From Desulfovibrio intestinalis (GTDB taxonomy: Bacteria > Desulfobacterota > Desulfovibrionia > Desulfovibrionales > Desulfovibrionaceae), in contig NZ_JACHGO010000011.1 of NCBI RefSeq assembly GCF_014202345.1, positions 1 to 64,000 of the forward strand: a DNA stretch of 64,000 nt, given 5' to 3'. How positions within the stretch are numbered: the first letter of the stretch is position 1; every line of letters begins with the position of its first letter. The translations under genes were made by a program, and so were the position numbers. Positions 39,541 to 48,680 of this stretch are shown here, one piece after another. Below the pieces are notes generated by a model. That model had not been told where the DNA came from. It was given only the letters and a program-made list of their open reading frames with translations, and made no database searches.

Positions 39541-40794
39541 ATGGACAAACTGGTCATTGAAGGCGGTGTGCCGCTTACAGGCGTTATTGAAGTCAGCGGT
39601 TCCAAAAACGCGGCTCTCCCTATTCTTTTTGCCGCTATCCTGGCTGAAGAGTCTGTAACCATCACCAATGTGCCCGACCTGCGCGATATTCACACGACCA
39701 TCAATCTGCTGACAGTGCTCGGTTGCGACTGCCATTACGAAAAGGGGCAGGTGCGCATCACCCCCGGAACCTTGCTGCCCGAAGCGCCCTATGATCTTGT
39801 TCGCACCATGCGGGCCTCAGTGCTTTGCCTGGGGCCGCTGCTGGCGCGTATCGGGCAAGCCCGCGTGGCCCTGCCCGGCGGCTGCGCCATTGGTGCGCGC
39901 CCTGTTGACCAGCACCTCAAGGGGCTGGAGCTGATGGGGGCCAGCTTCCAACTGGAAGAAGGGTACATCATTGGCCGCTGCCGCAAACTGACGGGCGCGC
40001 ATATCACTTTTGACATGCCCACCGTGGGCGGCACCGAAAATCTGCTTATGGCCGCTGCCCTGGCCGAGGGCGAAACTATTTTGGAAAACGTGGCACGCGA
40101 GCCTGAAGTGGTGGATCTTGCCAACTTTTTGTGCGCCTGCGGCGCGCGCATCACGGGGCAGGGCACGTCCACCATCCGCATCAAGGGGGTCAGCTCCCTG
40201 CACAGCGCCACCTATCCCGTCATGTCAGACCGCATCGAGGCGGGCACATTTCTGGTGGCTGCCGGTATTACGGGCGGCGAGCTGCTGCTGAACAACTGCC
40301 CTTATGAAGAACTTGAGGCGGTTATTCTCAAACTGCGCAGCATGGGTATGGAAATCACCCCGCAGGGTGAAGGCGTGCTGGCCCGCTGCTGCTCCGCGCC
40401 CTTGCGCGGCACGGACGTGAAAACGCAGCCCTTCCCGGGCTTTCCCACCGACATGCAGGCGCAGCTTATGGCGCTGATGTGTCTGGCTCAAGGGGCCAGT
40501 GTGGTGGAAGAGAGCATTTTTGAAAACCGCTTTATGCATGTTCAGGAACTGATGCGCATGGGCGCGCAGATCAAGATTTCAGGCCATACGGCCATGGTGC
40601 GCGGCGTGCAGAAACTCACGGGTGCGCCCGTGATGGCCTCGGACCTTCGCGCCAGCGCATCGCTGGTGCTGGCTGGCCTGGCGGCTCAGGGCACGACAGA
40701 GGTACGCCGTATCTACCATCTGGACAGAGGCTATGAGCACATTGAATACAAGCTTAACGCCGTGGGCGCGCGCATTCGGCGTGAAAAGCAATAA
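39541..40794 (+). CDS. murA: UDP-N-acetylglucosamine 1-carboxyvinyltransferase
   Basis: MurA catalyses the first committed step of peptidoglycan synthesis, adding enolpyruvate from PEP to UDP-GlcNAc. The 417-residue length, the opening [23 protein letters not shown], the catalytic/fosfomycin-target cysteine C115 ([11 protein letters not shown]) and [12 protein letters not shown] are all canonical. A GGGGA site precedes the ATG. It stands alone or heads a short transcript with the BON lipoprotein gene 19 bp downstream. Confidence 0.95.
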   Translation: MDKLVIEGGVPLTGVIEVSGSKNAALPILFAAILAEESVTITNVPDLRDIHTTINLLTVLGCDCHYEKGQVRITPGTLLPEAPYDLVRTMRASVLCLGPLLARIGQARVALPGGCAIGARPVDQHLKGLELMGASFQLEEGYIIGRCRKLTGAHITFDMPTVGGTENLLMAAALAEGETILENVAREPEVVDLANFLCACGARITGQGTSTIRIKGVSSLHSATYPVMSDRIEAGTFLVAAGITGGELLLNNCPYEELEAVILKLRSMGMEITPQGEGVLARCCSAPLRGTDVKTQPFPGFPTDMQAQLMALMCLAQGASVVEESIFENRFMHVQELMRMGAQIKISGHTAMVRGVQKLTGAPVMASDLRASASLVLAGLAAQGTTEVRRIYHLDRGYEHIEYKLNAVGARIRREKQ

Positions 40795-40813
40795 AGGCCC
40801 AAAGGAGAAAAAC

Positions 40814-41527
40814 ATGCAACGTCTGGCGCTTGTTCTGCTGCTGGTCATGCTGGCTGCCCTTAATGGCTGCGCTTATGGCGGCTACGGTGTTTACGACGAC
40901 CAACGCCTCGTGGACACCATTTCGGACGACAAGGCTTTGTCCACCAAGATCAAAACAGCCCTTATGGACGAAAGCTTCACCGGGGGCTGGTCTGTATCGG
41001 TGTACAGCTTCTATCGGCATGTTTTCCTTGTGGGCGAGGTCCCGGCAGATATGCAGGGCAAGGCTCTGACTATCGCCCGCAGGTACAATCCCATTTCTGT
41101 GACGCCACACTGGTTTACCCCGGCTACCAGCGACAGCAACAATATGATGCTGGCCGCAAGACTGCGCAAAGATCTTATTGGCACCAAGGGCCTTTCGTCC
41201 TCGCGTATAGATACGGAAGTGAACGCGGGCCGCGTAGTGTTGCTGGGCGTTGTCAAAGATGACGCAGAAAAGCAGTTGGCCATACAGGCTGCACGCGGAG
41301 TGCCGGGCGTAACTTCCGTAACGAGTTACCTTATGCTGCCGCAGAAGCTCGGGCAGCTTGGCACGGGCACGACCGAGCAGCACGACGGCGCGGGCCTTGC
41401 TGGCGACGGTGCCACGGCTGATGGCGGGGCTGGCGGCATGAATACCACGCCCGCGTCTTCGCCGTCTTCGTCGGGCAGCGCTTCGGGTGGTTCGTCGGGC
41501 GGTCTGGATAGTAAGGATTTGCCCTAA
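40814..41527 (+). CDS. BON-domain periplasmic lipoprotein
   Basis: The 237-residue product has a lipoprotein signal peptide with lipobox LNGC (Cys at residue 19) and two BON domains (about 40-110 and 115-190; DKALSTKIKTALMDE, then LRKDLIGTKGLSSSRIDTEVNAGRVVLLGVVKDD). A low-complexity Gly/Ser/Thr-rich tail ends GGLDSKDLP. BON lipoproteins such as DolP and OsmY support outer-membrane integrity. AAGGAG lies 6 bp before the ATG, and the gene may be co-transcribed with murA. Confidence 0.85.
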   Translation: MQRLALVLLLVMLAALNGCAYGGYGVYDDQRLVDTISDDKALSTKIKTALMDESFTGGWSVSVYSFYRHVFLVGEVPADMQGKALTIARRYNPISVTPHWFTPATSDSNNMMLAARLRKDLIGTKGLSSSRIDTEVNAGRVVLLGVVKDDAEKQLAIQAARGVPGVTSVTSYLMLPQKLGQLGTGTTEQHDGAGLAGDGATADGGAGGMNTTPASSPSSSGSASGGSSGGLDSKDLP

Positions 41528-41688
41528 CGCAGAAATTTGTTGAAACATAGATCAGTATGGATGGCCTGGTTTTGGCGCAATTGCCTGTAAACCGGGCCAT
41601 CCTGATATTGGCGGTCAGGCTGCAATCTGACGCAATGACTGAATAGAGCAGTTCAGTATCGAAACTGCCCTGAACGTAAGGAAAATCA

Positions 41689-42150
41689 ATGAACAAAAAC
41701 GATACCGTACTCATACGGCCCGCCAATACGGCGGACGTGGAAGCCATTTTTCACATCCGCACCAGCGTGAAGGAAAACCATCTCTCGCGGGAGCAGATGG
41801 CAGATATGGGTATTACGCCTGAAATCATTAAAGAAACCATTGCTGCCGGGCAGTGCGCGTGGCTGGCTGAAGTGGATGGCCGCCCCGTGGCATTTGCAAT
41901 GATTGATGTGGAGGAGGGCTGTGTTTTTGCGGCCTTTGTGCTGCCAGAATTTGAAGGGCGCGGCCTTGGAAGCAAGCTTATGGCTGAGGCCGAAGCTGGC
42001 CTTTTTTCCGCACATGAATCCATCTGGCTGGAAACTGACGGTAAAAGCCGGGCCTATAGATTTTATACGCGCCTGGGCTGGAATCCTGTAAGCACCTATG
42101 AAAACGGTGACGTACGCCTTGAAAAGAAGCACCCTCAGGCAGGAAAATAA
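41689..42150 (+). CDS. GNAT family N-acetyltransferase
   Basis: A 153-residue acetyl-CoA-dependent acetyltransferase fold. The core strand FAAFVLPEFEGRGLGSKLMAEAE (about residues 80-105) holds the Q/RxxGxG/A acetyl-CoA pyrophosphate loop (GRGLGS). AYRFYTRLGW near the C terminus is the usual conserved motif B region. The acceptor substrate cannot be told. AAGGAAAATCA supplies the ribosome site. The gene ends before a strong terminator. Confidence 0.85.
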   Translation: MNKNDTVLIRPANTADVEAIFHIRTSVKENHLSREQMADMGITPEIIKETIAAGQCAWLAEVDGRPVAFAMIDVEEGCVFAAFVLPEFEGRGLGSKLMAEAEAGLFSAHESIWLETDGKSRAYRFYTRLGWNPVSTYENGDVRLEKKHPQAGK

Positions 42151-42229
42151 ACTGTCTGCGCTGCCTGAGGCATGAGCGGCGGGGCAGACCAGAGCACCTT
42201 ACATGGCAAATGCTCACAAGAGCCTGTTC

Positions 42230-42266
42230 CCCACCTGTTGCCGATACATGGCACAGGTGGGTTTTT
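42230..42266 (+). terminator. Intrinsic terminator after the GNAT gene
   Basis: CCCACCTGT (42230-42238) pairs with ACAGGTGGG (42253-42261) and is followed by five T residues. Confidence 0.85.
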
Positions 42267-42365
42267 ATTCGCTGATAAACTGGCACCCTAGGCATAACAG
42301 CCGAATAAGACGGGACGCTTTCGGCTTGTCAGATTCCGAAGCACTGCCTGCCGGGCCGTCTTTGC

Positions 42366-42869
42366 TCAGGCCTTGTCAGGGCGCAGAGCCTGACCCATGC
42401 GGCGCAGCCCTTCATGAGGTTCGGCGTCCAGTTCCATCCAGTTTTGCTCTTTGTGGCGCAAAAGGGCAGCAACAGCTTCAAGCGCGTCTTCGGCGCTGTC
42501 CACCCAATGACTGACGGCCCCGTGCAGCATGAGGCCCGGTCCTTCCAAAGGGCCGCGAATGCCCATTACCGGAACTCCGGCTCCTGCTGCCAGACCGACC
42601 TCAACCCCGGCGTCTTGTCCAGATGCGCCATAGTAAATGACCAGATCAGCCTGAATGCAGGCATCGCGGCAAAAACTGTAAACCTGCCCGCCGTTTCTGT
42701 CCGTATCCATCCAGATACGGCGTTCGCCGGGTGTGAGCCCCGGCGGCGGCACGGCTTTTTCCGTCCAGTCAAGAATGCAGCAACCCATGCCGCGCAATTC
42801 GCGCCCGAGAAGCCGCACGCCGTGTTTGTGTTTGAATGAACCAGCCACATAGATGGTCAATGCCGCCAT
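42366..42869 (-). CDS. Nucleoside 2-deoxyribosyltransferase-like protein
   Basis: Only a fold-level call. The 167-residue protein begins TIYVAGSF, has RIWMDTDRNGGQVYSFCRDACIQADLVIYYG and GQDAGVEVGLAAGAGVPVMGIRGP, the pattern of a Rossmann-like nucleoside/nucleotide-handling fold (2-deoxyribosyltransferase or DUF4406 type) with D and E residues in plausible catalytic positions. It is the last gene of a four-gene leftward series after cobO (46 bp gap). A link to cobalamin or nucleotide loop metabolism is only suggested by location. Confidence 0.55.
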   Translation of the reverse strand: MAALTIYVAGSFKHKHGVRLLGRELRGMGCCILDWTEKAVPPPGLTPGERRIWMDTDRNGGQVYSFCRDACIQADLVIYYGASGQDAGVEVGLAAGAGVPVMGIRGPLEGPGLMLHGAVSHWVDSAEDALEAVAALLRHKEQNWMELDAEPHEGLRRMGQALRPDKA

Positions 42870-42915
42870 GAAAAAATCCTTTAGCTACATACAATCCGTC
42901 AAAACGTGGAGCCTT

Positions 42916-43419
42916 CTAGTACTCAATGCCCGGCGCAGCCTTGATGCCAGCCCGCCACGGATGTTTTATTTCGGTCATGGATGTCACAAGATCCGCTGTT
43001 TCCACCAGCCAATCCGGGGCATCACGGCCTGAAAGCACGAGATGTTTGTCCTGCTGGCGCGTGCGGGCAAGCAGGTCTTCCACTTCCTCGCGTAAAAGAA
43101 TGCCAGAGCCAAGAGCATACAGGCTTTCGTCCAGCACCAGCATATCCACTTCAAGCAGTTGCTCCCGCGCCCAGTCAAGCACACGCAGGGCGGCTTCGCG
43201 GTGGGCGGGGCGTTCTTCGTCGCGGCGTAAAAAGCCGAGGCCCCCCGCCAGAAAACGCGGCCCCAGCCATTGAGCCAGCATTGTCTGCTCCCCGGCCTGT
43301 CCGTCGCGCTTCATAAACTGCCCAAAGGCCACCTTCATGCCCTGACCCATCGCACGCACAGTCTGGCCTGTGCAGGCGCTGGTTTTTCCTTTGCCATCAC
43401 CAGTGTAAACAAGAATCAT
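42916..43419 (-). CDS. cobO: Corrinoid adenosyltransferase (CobO/BtuR family)
   Basis: The 167-residue ATP:co(I)rrinoid adenosyltransferase adds the adenosyl group to cobalamin or its precursors. The P-loop GDGKGKTS (residues 7-14) and the downstream VLDESLYALGSG and HLVLSGRDAPDWL segments are characteristic of CobA/CobO/BtuR. The ATG at 43419 overlaps the stop of the radical SAM gene (TGATG), which indicates coupled translation; earlier in-frame ATGs would lie inside that gene. Its product supports adenosylcobalamin-dependent enzymes such as the NrdJ encoded here. Confidence 0.9.
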   Translation of the reverse strand: MILVYTGDGKGKTSACTGQTVRAMGQGMKVAFGQFMKRDGQAGEQTMLAQWLGPRFLAGGLGFLRRDEERPAHREAALRVLDWAREQLLEVDMLVLDESLYALGSGILLREEVEDLLARTRQQDKHLVLSGRDAPDWLVETADLVTSMTEIKHPWRAGIKAAPGIEY

Positions 43420-44441
43420 CAGGTCCATACTCCGGGCAGGGTTGTGTGGCAGGAAGGGCAAACGCCCGGTGCGCCCGCCTGCATGTGCATGTTGATACTG
43501 TAGCCCTGGCGCTCAATAACCATAATGCCGCATTGGGGGCAGAAAGTATTGCTGCCCATAGCGCTCAGCGCATTGCCGATATACACGAAGTGCAGGCCTT
43601 CCTGGCGGCCAATGCTCCATGCCTCCTCAAGCTTGGAAAGGGGAGTAGAGGGATGGTCGGCCATCTGGTGAGCGCCATGAAATGCTGAAAGATGCCAGGG
43701 GGTATGAGCGCCCAGCTCATGATGAATAAAGGCTGCCGCTTCCTTAAGCTCTGCGGCGCTGTCGTTGACGCCGGGAATGACCAGCGTTGTCACCTCCAGC
43801 CACCAGCCAAGCTTGCGCATGGCCTTGAGGTTGTCAAGAACAGGTTGCAACCGTGCGCCGCAGTATTGGCGGTAAAAGCTGTCGCGGAATGACTTGAGGT
43901 CCACATTGGCGGCGCATACCCGTCTGCTGAGGGCCAGCAGGCAGTCTTCCGACATATAGCCGTTGGTCACCAGCAGGCAGCGGATGCCGCGCGGGGTGGC
44001 CAGCCCGGCTGTTTCGTAGGCCAGCTCAAAAAATACTGTTGGTTCGTTATAGGTAAAAGCCATGCTGCGGGCGCGTTTTGCCTGGGCCAGAACCACCAGA
44101 TCTTCGGGGGCAGCACGTTTGCCGGGCACAATGCCGCTGGGTGGTATGTGGGCTATATTGCTGTTCTGACAAAATTTGCAAGTAAAGTTGCAGCCAGCGC
44201 TGCCAATGGAAAATGTTTTTGTGCCCGGCAAGAAATGGTAGAGAGGTTTTTTTTCCACCGGGTCCAGATTGATGGCCGTGACCACGTCGCCCACCAGAGT
44301 CACCAGATTGCCGTTCATGTTGGCCCGCACGCCGCACAGACCTTTGTCTCCTTTTTTCAGGCGACAGCCCTGAGCGCACAGGCGGCACTGGACAGACCCC
44401 TTATGTACGCCGTCCAGCGCATGCCAGAGTAACGCCTGCAT
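43419..44441 (-). CDS. amrS: AmmeMemoRadiSam system radical SAM enzyme
   Basis: A 340-residue radical SAM protein of the AmrS type. N-terminal cysteines C19, C22, C26 and C36 form a metal-site cluster, and the radical SAM motif is C84-x3-C88-x2-C91 (CNFTCKFC). The conserved YNEPTVFFELAYETA and NGYMSEDCLLAL segments follow, and the C terminus has a CPQC...CPSC ribbon. The family travels with AMMECR1 and Memo proteins; the reaction is not established. A Memo-like gene is 35 kb upstream. It is one base after the upstream Pro/Gly-rich gene and overlaps cobO. Confidence 0.85.
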   Translation of the reverse strand: MQALLWHALDGVHKGSVQCRLCAQGCRLKKGDKGLCGVRANMNGNLVTLVGDVVTAINLDPVEKKPLYHFLPGTKTFSIGSAGCNFTCKFCQNSNIAHIPPSGIVPGKRAAPEDLVVLAQAKRARSMAFTYNEPTVFFELAYETAGLATPRGIRCLLVTNGYMSEDCLLALSRRVCAANVDLKSFRDSFYRQYCGARLQPVLDNLKAMRKLGWWLEVTTLVIPGVNDSAAELKEAAAFIHHELGAHTPWHLSAFHGAHQMADHPSTPLSKLEEAWSIGRQEGLHFVYIGNALSAMGSNTFCPQCGIMVIERQGYSINMHMQAGAPGVCPSCHTTLPGVWT

Positions 44442-44442
44442 A

Positions 44443-45615
44443 TCAGCGCCCCCCTGCGGGAGTATTGGGGGTTATGGTGCTGTAGGGTACGGCGGGGGCG
44501 GCTGCTCCATTGGGCATGACTGGCGGTTGTTCCGGTTGCGGGGCACGTTGCTGCATTGGCTGTGGTGCTTGCCCGGCGTAATTCGGCTGCTCAAAGTTTT
44601 GTTGTCCGTAGCCCTGCTGGGGAGCCTCAAAAGGCTGTCCGCCGGGTTGGGGCATGGCATCCTGCATGTATTGCGGATCGCCTTGCTGACGCCATTGCTG
44701 TTCGTCGGCAAGAATGTCGGCCTCTTCATTGGCTCTCTGGTTGATGGTGGGAGGGGCGTAACCCCCATATTCCTGAGCATTGTAGCCCTGCCCGTATCTT
44801 TGCCCGTCATAGCCCTGGTTGCCAGAATTGTAGTTATTATAAGCGGGCTGCGTATTATTCTGCTGCTGCGGTGAACCAGAACCCTGCTGCGGGCCGTCTG
44901 TGGGCCAGGAAGGGCCGCCGGGGTGCGGATTGCTGTTGAAATAGGGGTCTTGCTGCCAGTTGCCGCCAGAGCCGCCCAATTGGGGGCCTCCTGATTGGGA
45001 ACCGCCAAACTGGCCGCCAGATTGCGGAACCCCGGGGCGCGGGCCGGGCCGTGGAGCATTGGGGCCGCCGGGCTGCTGATGGCCGGGGCGCGGGCCGCCT
45101 TGATATTGGCCGCCGGGATGATTTTCAGAAGGTCTGGGGCCGTGGTATCCGCCGTTTGGCCCGCCTGGATACTGTGCACCGGGATTGCCGTGGTATCCGC
45201 CGCCGGGATACTGCCCGCCCGGATATGGCCTGCCAGGGTATTGACCGCCAGGGCCGGGTACTCCGGGCATGGGCCCGCCAGGATAAATGCTGCCCTGACC
45301 ACCGCCAGTATAGCTGCCATCGGGGGACACCCAGGGCGTGACATAGATGGGGCCGTTCCACTGCTGCGGCTGGGGGGGCGGTGGCGGCGGCACCACAGAA
45401 GTGATAATGTCGCCATTACTGTCGCGCCATGTATCAGTACGCGCCCGCCGTTCGATGTTGCTGCCTTCAAGATCCTGCGTGCCCCAAACTTGTGCTCCGC
45501 CCTGCTGACCGGGCGGCGGCACGTAGCCTCCGCCGCTGGTGGCTGCCGAAGCCGGGCAAGCTCCAGCCAGAGCGCAAGCGGCGCACAACAAGCATATGGC
45601 CGTGTTTTTTTTCAT
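44443..45615 (-). CDS. Secreted Gly/Pro/Gln-rich low-complexity protein
   Basis: Not recognised as a known family. The 390-residue product has an N-terminal signal peptide cleaved near SAA (about residue 25). A short ordered part (DLEGSNIERRARTDTWRDSNGD) follows, then a long disordered region of PGG, QYPG, GGPRPG and QQ-rich repeats with no cysteine. Possibly a surface or periplasmic matrix protein. It leads the leftward series with amrS and cobO and is divergent from purM, so it shares their transcript. Confidence 0.65.
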   Translation of the reverse strand: MKKNTAICLLCAACALAGACPASAATSGGGYVPPPGQQGGAQVWGTQDLEGSNIERRARTDTWRDSNGDIITSVVPPPPPPQPQQWNGPIYVTPWVSPDGSYTGGGQGSIYPGGPMPGVPGPGGQYPGRPYPGGQYPGGGYHGNPGAQYPGGPNGGYHGPRPSENHPGGQYQGGPRPGHQQPGGPNAPRPGPRPGVPQSGGQFGGSQSGGPQLGGSGGNWQQDPYFNSNPHPGGPSWPTDGPQQGSGSPQQQNNTQPAYNNYNSGNQGYDGQRYGQGYNAQEYGGYAPPTINQRANEEADILADEQQWRQQGDPQYMQDAMPQPGGQPFEAPQQGYGQQNFEQPNYAGQAPQPMQQRAPQPEQPPVMPNGAAAPAVPYSTITPNTPAGGR

Positions 45616-45857
45616 GGCTATCCTCTTAATGGCGGCATTTCCACTCTCTCCCCGTATTACTCTAGCAGCGGCGGCGAAACTGGTCTACGAAAAATGGAAG
45701 AGGCGGCGCGCTGGTGAAAACAGTGGAACTGGCTTTTATAACGCACCGGAAAGTGCGGCGGCATACGAAGAAAAACGGGCGCAGCGGGCGGTTAAAAAAG
45801 TCGCTTGGGCTTTGCGGCAAAATCTGCTAAAGAACGCCAATCCAAAGGAGGCTACGG

Positions 45858-46919
45858 ATGTCCAGCGATCGCGCGAAGGCCTATACGCAGGCAGGCGTTG
45901 ACATTGAGGCGGGGAACACCCTTGTTTCACGCATCAAATCTATGGTGCAAAGCACCCAGACCAGGGGTGTCATTTCAGATATAGGCGGCTTTGGCGGCCT
46001 CTTCCGACCTGACCTCAGCGGCATGAGCGAACCTGTGCTGGTTTCCTCTACGGATGGCGTGGGCACCAAGCTCAAGCTGGCCTTTGCCTTTGACAAGCAC
46101 GATACCGTGGGCATCGATCTGGTGGCCATGAGTGTTAACGATATTTTGGTTCAGGGGGCCAATCCTCTGTTCTTTCTGGATTATTTTGCCACAGGCAAGC
46201 TCAATGTGGATACGGCGCAAACCGTCATCGGCGGCGTGGCCGAAGGCTGCCGTCAGGCCGACTGCGCCCTGCTTGGTGGTGAAACCGCCGAAATGCCCGA
46301 CATGTACGCCCCCGGCGAATATGATCTCGCGGGTTTTTGCGTGGGCATTGTCGATAATGCCAAGCTTATTGACGGATCGGGCATCCAGGTGGGCGACCAT
46401 ATCGTAGGCATTGCGTCCTCTGGCCTGCACTCCAACGGGTATTCCCTTGCCCGCAAGGTGCTGGAAAAGAGTGGACTCAAGCCTGACGACGCCTTTCCCG
46501 GAGCCGACGGCGCCAGCGTGCGCGACGTCATGCTGGCCCCCACCATCATTTATGTTGAAGCCGTCCGTTCCCTTCTGCGTGATCTCAACGTGAAGGGCAT
46601 GGCCCATATCACTGGCGGTGGTTTTTACGATAATATTCCCCGCGTGCTGCCCGCTCAGGTGGAAGCCCGTATTAATTTCGGCAGCTGGCAAATGTCGCCT
46701 GTCTTCCGCTGGCTTAAAGAAACGGGCGACCTTTCCTGGCCCGAAATTCTGCAGATTTTCAATGGCGGCATAGGCTATGTGCTGGTGCTGCCCCCTGACC
46801 AGAGCGAAGAGGCCATCAGCCGTATCCAGGCCTTCAATCTGCGTGCCTGGCACATCGGTGATGTGGCCCGCCGCAGCAAGGACGGCAATGAAACCGAACA
46901 GGTTGTAGTGAACTTCTAG
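45858..46919 (+). CDS. purM: Phosphoribosylformylglycinamidine cyclo-ligase (AIR synthetase)
   Basis: A 353-residue PurM that closes the imidazole ring in purine synthesis using ATP. The segments YTQAGVDIEAGN, GGFGGLFR, STDGVGTKLKLA, NDILVQGANPLFFLDYFATGKL and GGETAEMPDMY are diagnostic. AAAGGAGG lies just upstream of the ATG. It is a single gene ending in a hairpin. Confidence 0.95.
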   Translation: MSSDRAKAYTQAGVDIEAGNTLVSRIKSMVQSTQTRGVISDIGGFGGLFRPDLSGMSEPVLVSSTDGVGTKLKLAFAFDKHDTVGIDLVAMSVNDILVQGANPLFFLDYFATGKLNVDTAQTVIGGVAEGCRQADCALLGGETAEMPDMYAPGEYDLAGFCVGIVDNAKLIDGSGIQVGDHIVGIASSGLHSNGYSLARKVLEKSGLKPDDAFPGADGASVRDVMLAPTIIYVEAVRSLLRDLNVKGMAHITGGGFYDNIPRVLPAQVEARINFGSWQMSPVFRWLKETGDLSWPEILQIFNGGIGYVLVLPPDQSEEAISRIQAFNLRAWHIGDVARRSKDGNETEQVVVNF

Positions 46920-46925
46920 TTCAAG

Positions 46926-46957
46926 TCACCCCTGAGGATACGCATTCTCAGGGGTGA
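46926..46957 (+). terminator. Hairpin after purM
   Basis: TCACCCCTGAG (46926-46936) pairs perfectly with CTCAGGGGTGA (46947-46957). The T tract is weak, so efficiency is uncertain. Confidence 0.65.
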
Positions 46958-47180
46958 ATGCATTTTGCCCTGATATTTGACACGCAAAAATAGTAATGCT
47001 GCCGTTCGCAAAGGCTGAAGCCTGCGCTCCAACGTCTGGCATCAGTATTCTTTGAACTGCGGCAAAAGCAGTATTTGTGTCTCCAGAGCGGGCAGGCGCT
47101 CGCAATCCTCAGGCCATTGCAAACAGGATTGCCTCGGCGCGGCTTTTTGTAACGCAATCACCCACACTTGGGGGAACTCC

Positions 47181-47645
47181 GTGAACAGCACCTTGGGTTG
47201 CCTTGGCAATGCGTTGTGGTTTTTATTGGGCGGCGTTTTTATGGGCCTTATGTGGTGGATGTTCGGCGTGCTCTGTTTCATCTCCATTGTGGGTATTCCC
47301 TGGGGGCGCGCGTGTTTTGTCATGGGCAACTTCGCTTTTTTCCCCTTTGGCAAAATGCCCGTTTCGCGCGACGTGCTGACTGGCACTCCTGATGTGGGCA
47401 CCAGCGTGTTCGGCACAGTGGGCAACATCATCTGGCTGCTGTTGGCAGGTATATGGATTGCCATCGGGCATCTGCTGTCGGCCATCTGTTGCGCTGTAAC
47501 CATTATCGGCATTCCCTTCGCGTGGCAGCACGTCAAGCTGGCGGCTTTGGCGCTGTGCCCCATTGGCAAGACCATTGTGCCCGCTCCGGTCGCCCAGGCT
47601 GCCGAGGAAGCCGCGACCCTGCGCGACTATCACAACAAGCGCTGA
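47181..47645 (+). CDS. YccF family inner-membrane protein
   Basis: A 154-residue protein with the duplicated YccF domain: two similar halves each with hydrophobic segments and the repeated FxxxGIPxxxxxxxMxxxAxxPFG / IIGIPFAWQHVKLAALALCPIGK pattern. E. coli YccF is a small inner-membrane protein of unknown function. The GTG at 47181 is chosen because GGGGA precedes it and the family begins here; an upstream ATG at 47052 would add 43 unrelated residues. Confidence 0.8.
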   Translation: MNSTLGCLGNALWFLLGGVFMGLMWWMFGVLCFISIVGIPWGRACFVMGNFAFFPFGKMPVSRDVLTGTPDVGTSVFGTVGNIIWLLLAGIWIAIGHLLSAICCAVTIIGIPFAWQHVKLAALALCPIGKTIVPAPVAQAAEEAATLRDYHNKR

Positions 47646-47900
47646 TCTGCGTTTTTTCAGATACCTTTGCGGCCCCATGTCTCCCTGGATGTGAGGCCGT
47701 TTTTCATGTCATGACCTGCCTGTTTTTTGCGTTGAACCAAGATTTGCGGCATACTGTTCTGTGTCGCTGACAAGGCTGTGCATCTGCACATAAACAGATC
47801 GGGCAGTGGTGGGCGTGTGAGCGCCCTTGAACAGTATGCGCGGGATTGGCGTACCGAAAATGGCGGCGATAGCCGCGTGAAGAACGGCCAGGAGAAGAAT

Positions 47901-48506
47901 ATGGGTGACAGCAAGGTTTTGCGGCGGGCAGTATTTCTTGACCGTGACGGTACCCTGAACAAGGATACCGGCTATGTGCACCGCAAAGAAGACTGGCAAT
48001 GGCTGCCGGGTGTGCCCGAGGCGCTCAAGCGCCTGCACGCTGTGGGCTATGTGCTTGTGGTGGTGAGCAACCAGTCTGGCATTGCACGCGGCATGTATGG
48101 GCACGAAGACCTGCGCCTGCTGGAACAATGGGTCAATGCAGAGCTGGCTGCAAAGAATGCGGTTGTGGACGCATGGTACTATTGTTCTCATCTGCCCGAA
48201 ATCACCGGGCCGTGCCAGTGCCGCAAGCCTGAACCGGGCCTTATACTGCAAGCTGCCCGCGAACTTGAGCTTGATCTGGCCAATTCCTGGATGATAGGCG
48301 ACCGCGTGCGCGATGTGCAGGCAGGCCTTGCGGCAGGCTGTCAGAGCATTCTGCTGCATCCTGACGGCAGCAGTAACAAGGACGATGATGAGGTTCCAGA
48401 GGGCGTGGCTGTGGTGCCGCATCTGCCTGCGGCCACGGTGCGCATTTTGGCTCCCCGTATGCGGCAGTTGCGCACGGCGCGTATGCTGGAAAAGATGAAG
48501 GAATGA
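47901..48506 (+). CDS. gmhB: D-glycero-beta-D-manno-heptose-1,7-bisphosphate 7-phosphatase
   Basis: A 201-residue HAD-superfamily phosphatase of the lipopolysaccharide heptose pathway. The nucleophile/acid pair D14/D16 lies in FLDRDGTLN, the GmhB-specific zinc motif is CSHLPEITGPCQCRKP, and MIGDRVRDVQAG gives the Mg2+ aspartates. AGGAGA precedes the ATG at 47901. Histidinol phosphatase HisB-N is a relative but lacks the same context. Confidence 0.9.
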   Translation: MGDSKVLRRAVFLDRDGTLNKDTGYVHRKEDWQWLPGVPEALKRLHAVGYVLVVVSNQSGIARGMYGHEDLRLLEQWVNAELAAKNAVVDAWYYCSHLPEITGPCQCRKPEPGLILQAARELELDLANSWMIGDRVRDVQAGLAAGCQSILLHPDGSSNKDDDEVPEGVAVVPHLPAATVRILAPRMRQLRTARMLEKMKE

Positions 48507-48551
48507 ACAGCGAATTGAAAAATAATCTGCTCTAGATTTGGCAAGAAACGC

Positions 48552-48577
48552 AGAGGCCCGGCATAAACCGGGCCTCT
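48552..48577. terminator. Bidirectional terminator between gmhB and fliM
   Basis: AGAGGCCCGG (48552-48561) and CCGGGCCTCT (48568-48577) form a 10-bp stem. It can end both the rightward gmhB and leftward fliM transcripts; T tails are modest. A short CTGCTCTAGA remnant of the dispersed repeat lies just before it. Confidence 0.65.
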
Positions 48578-48680
48578 TGCTGTGGAGGAGTCTGCGAAGT
48601 TCCGTTATGAACTTGCGACATATAGAATGCTTTTATTTTGAAATGTTCAGGTGTCGAACCTGGGCCGTCGGCGAACATCA

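Noticed and set aside
43420..43461. Earlier in-frame start codons for cobO
   Set aside because: They lie inside the radical SAM gene; the TGATG overlap at 43419 gives a start with the P-loop at the usual distance.
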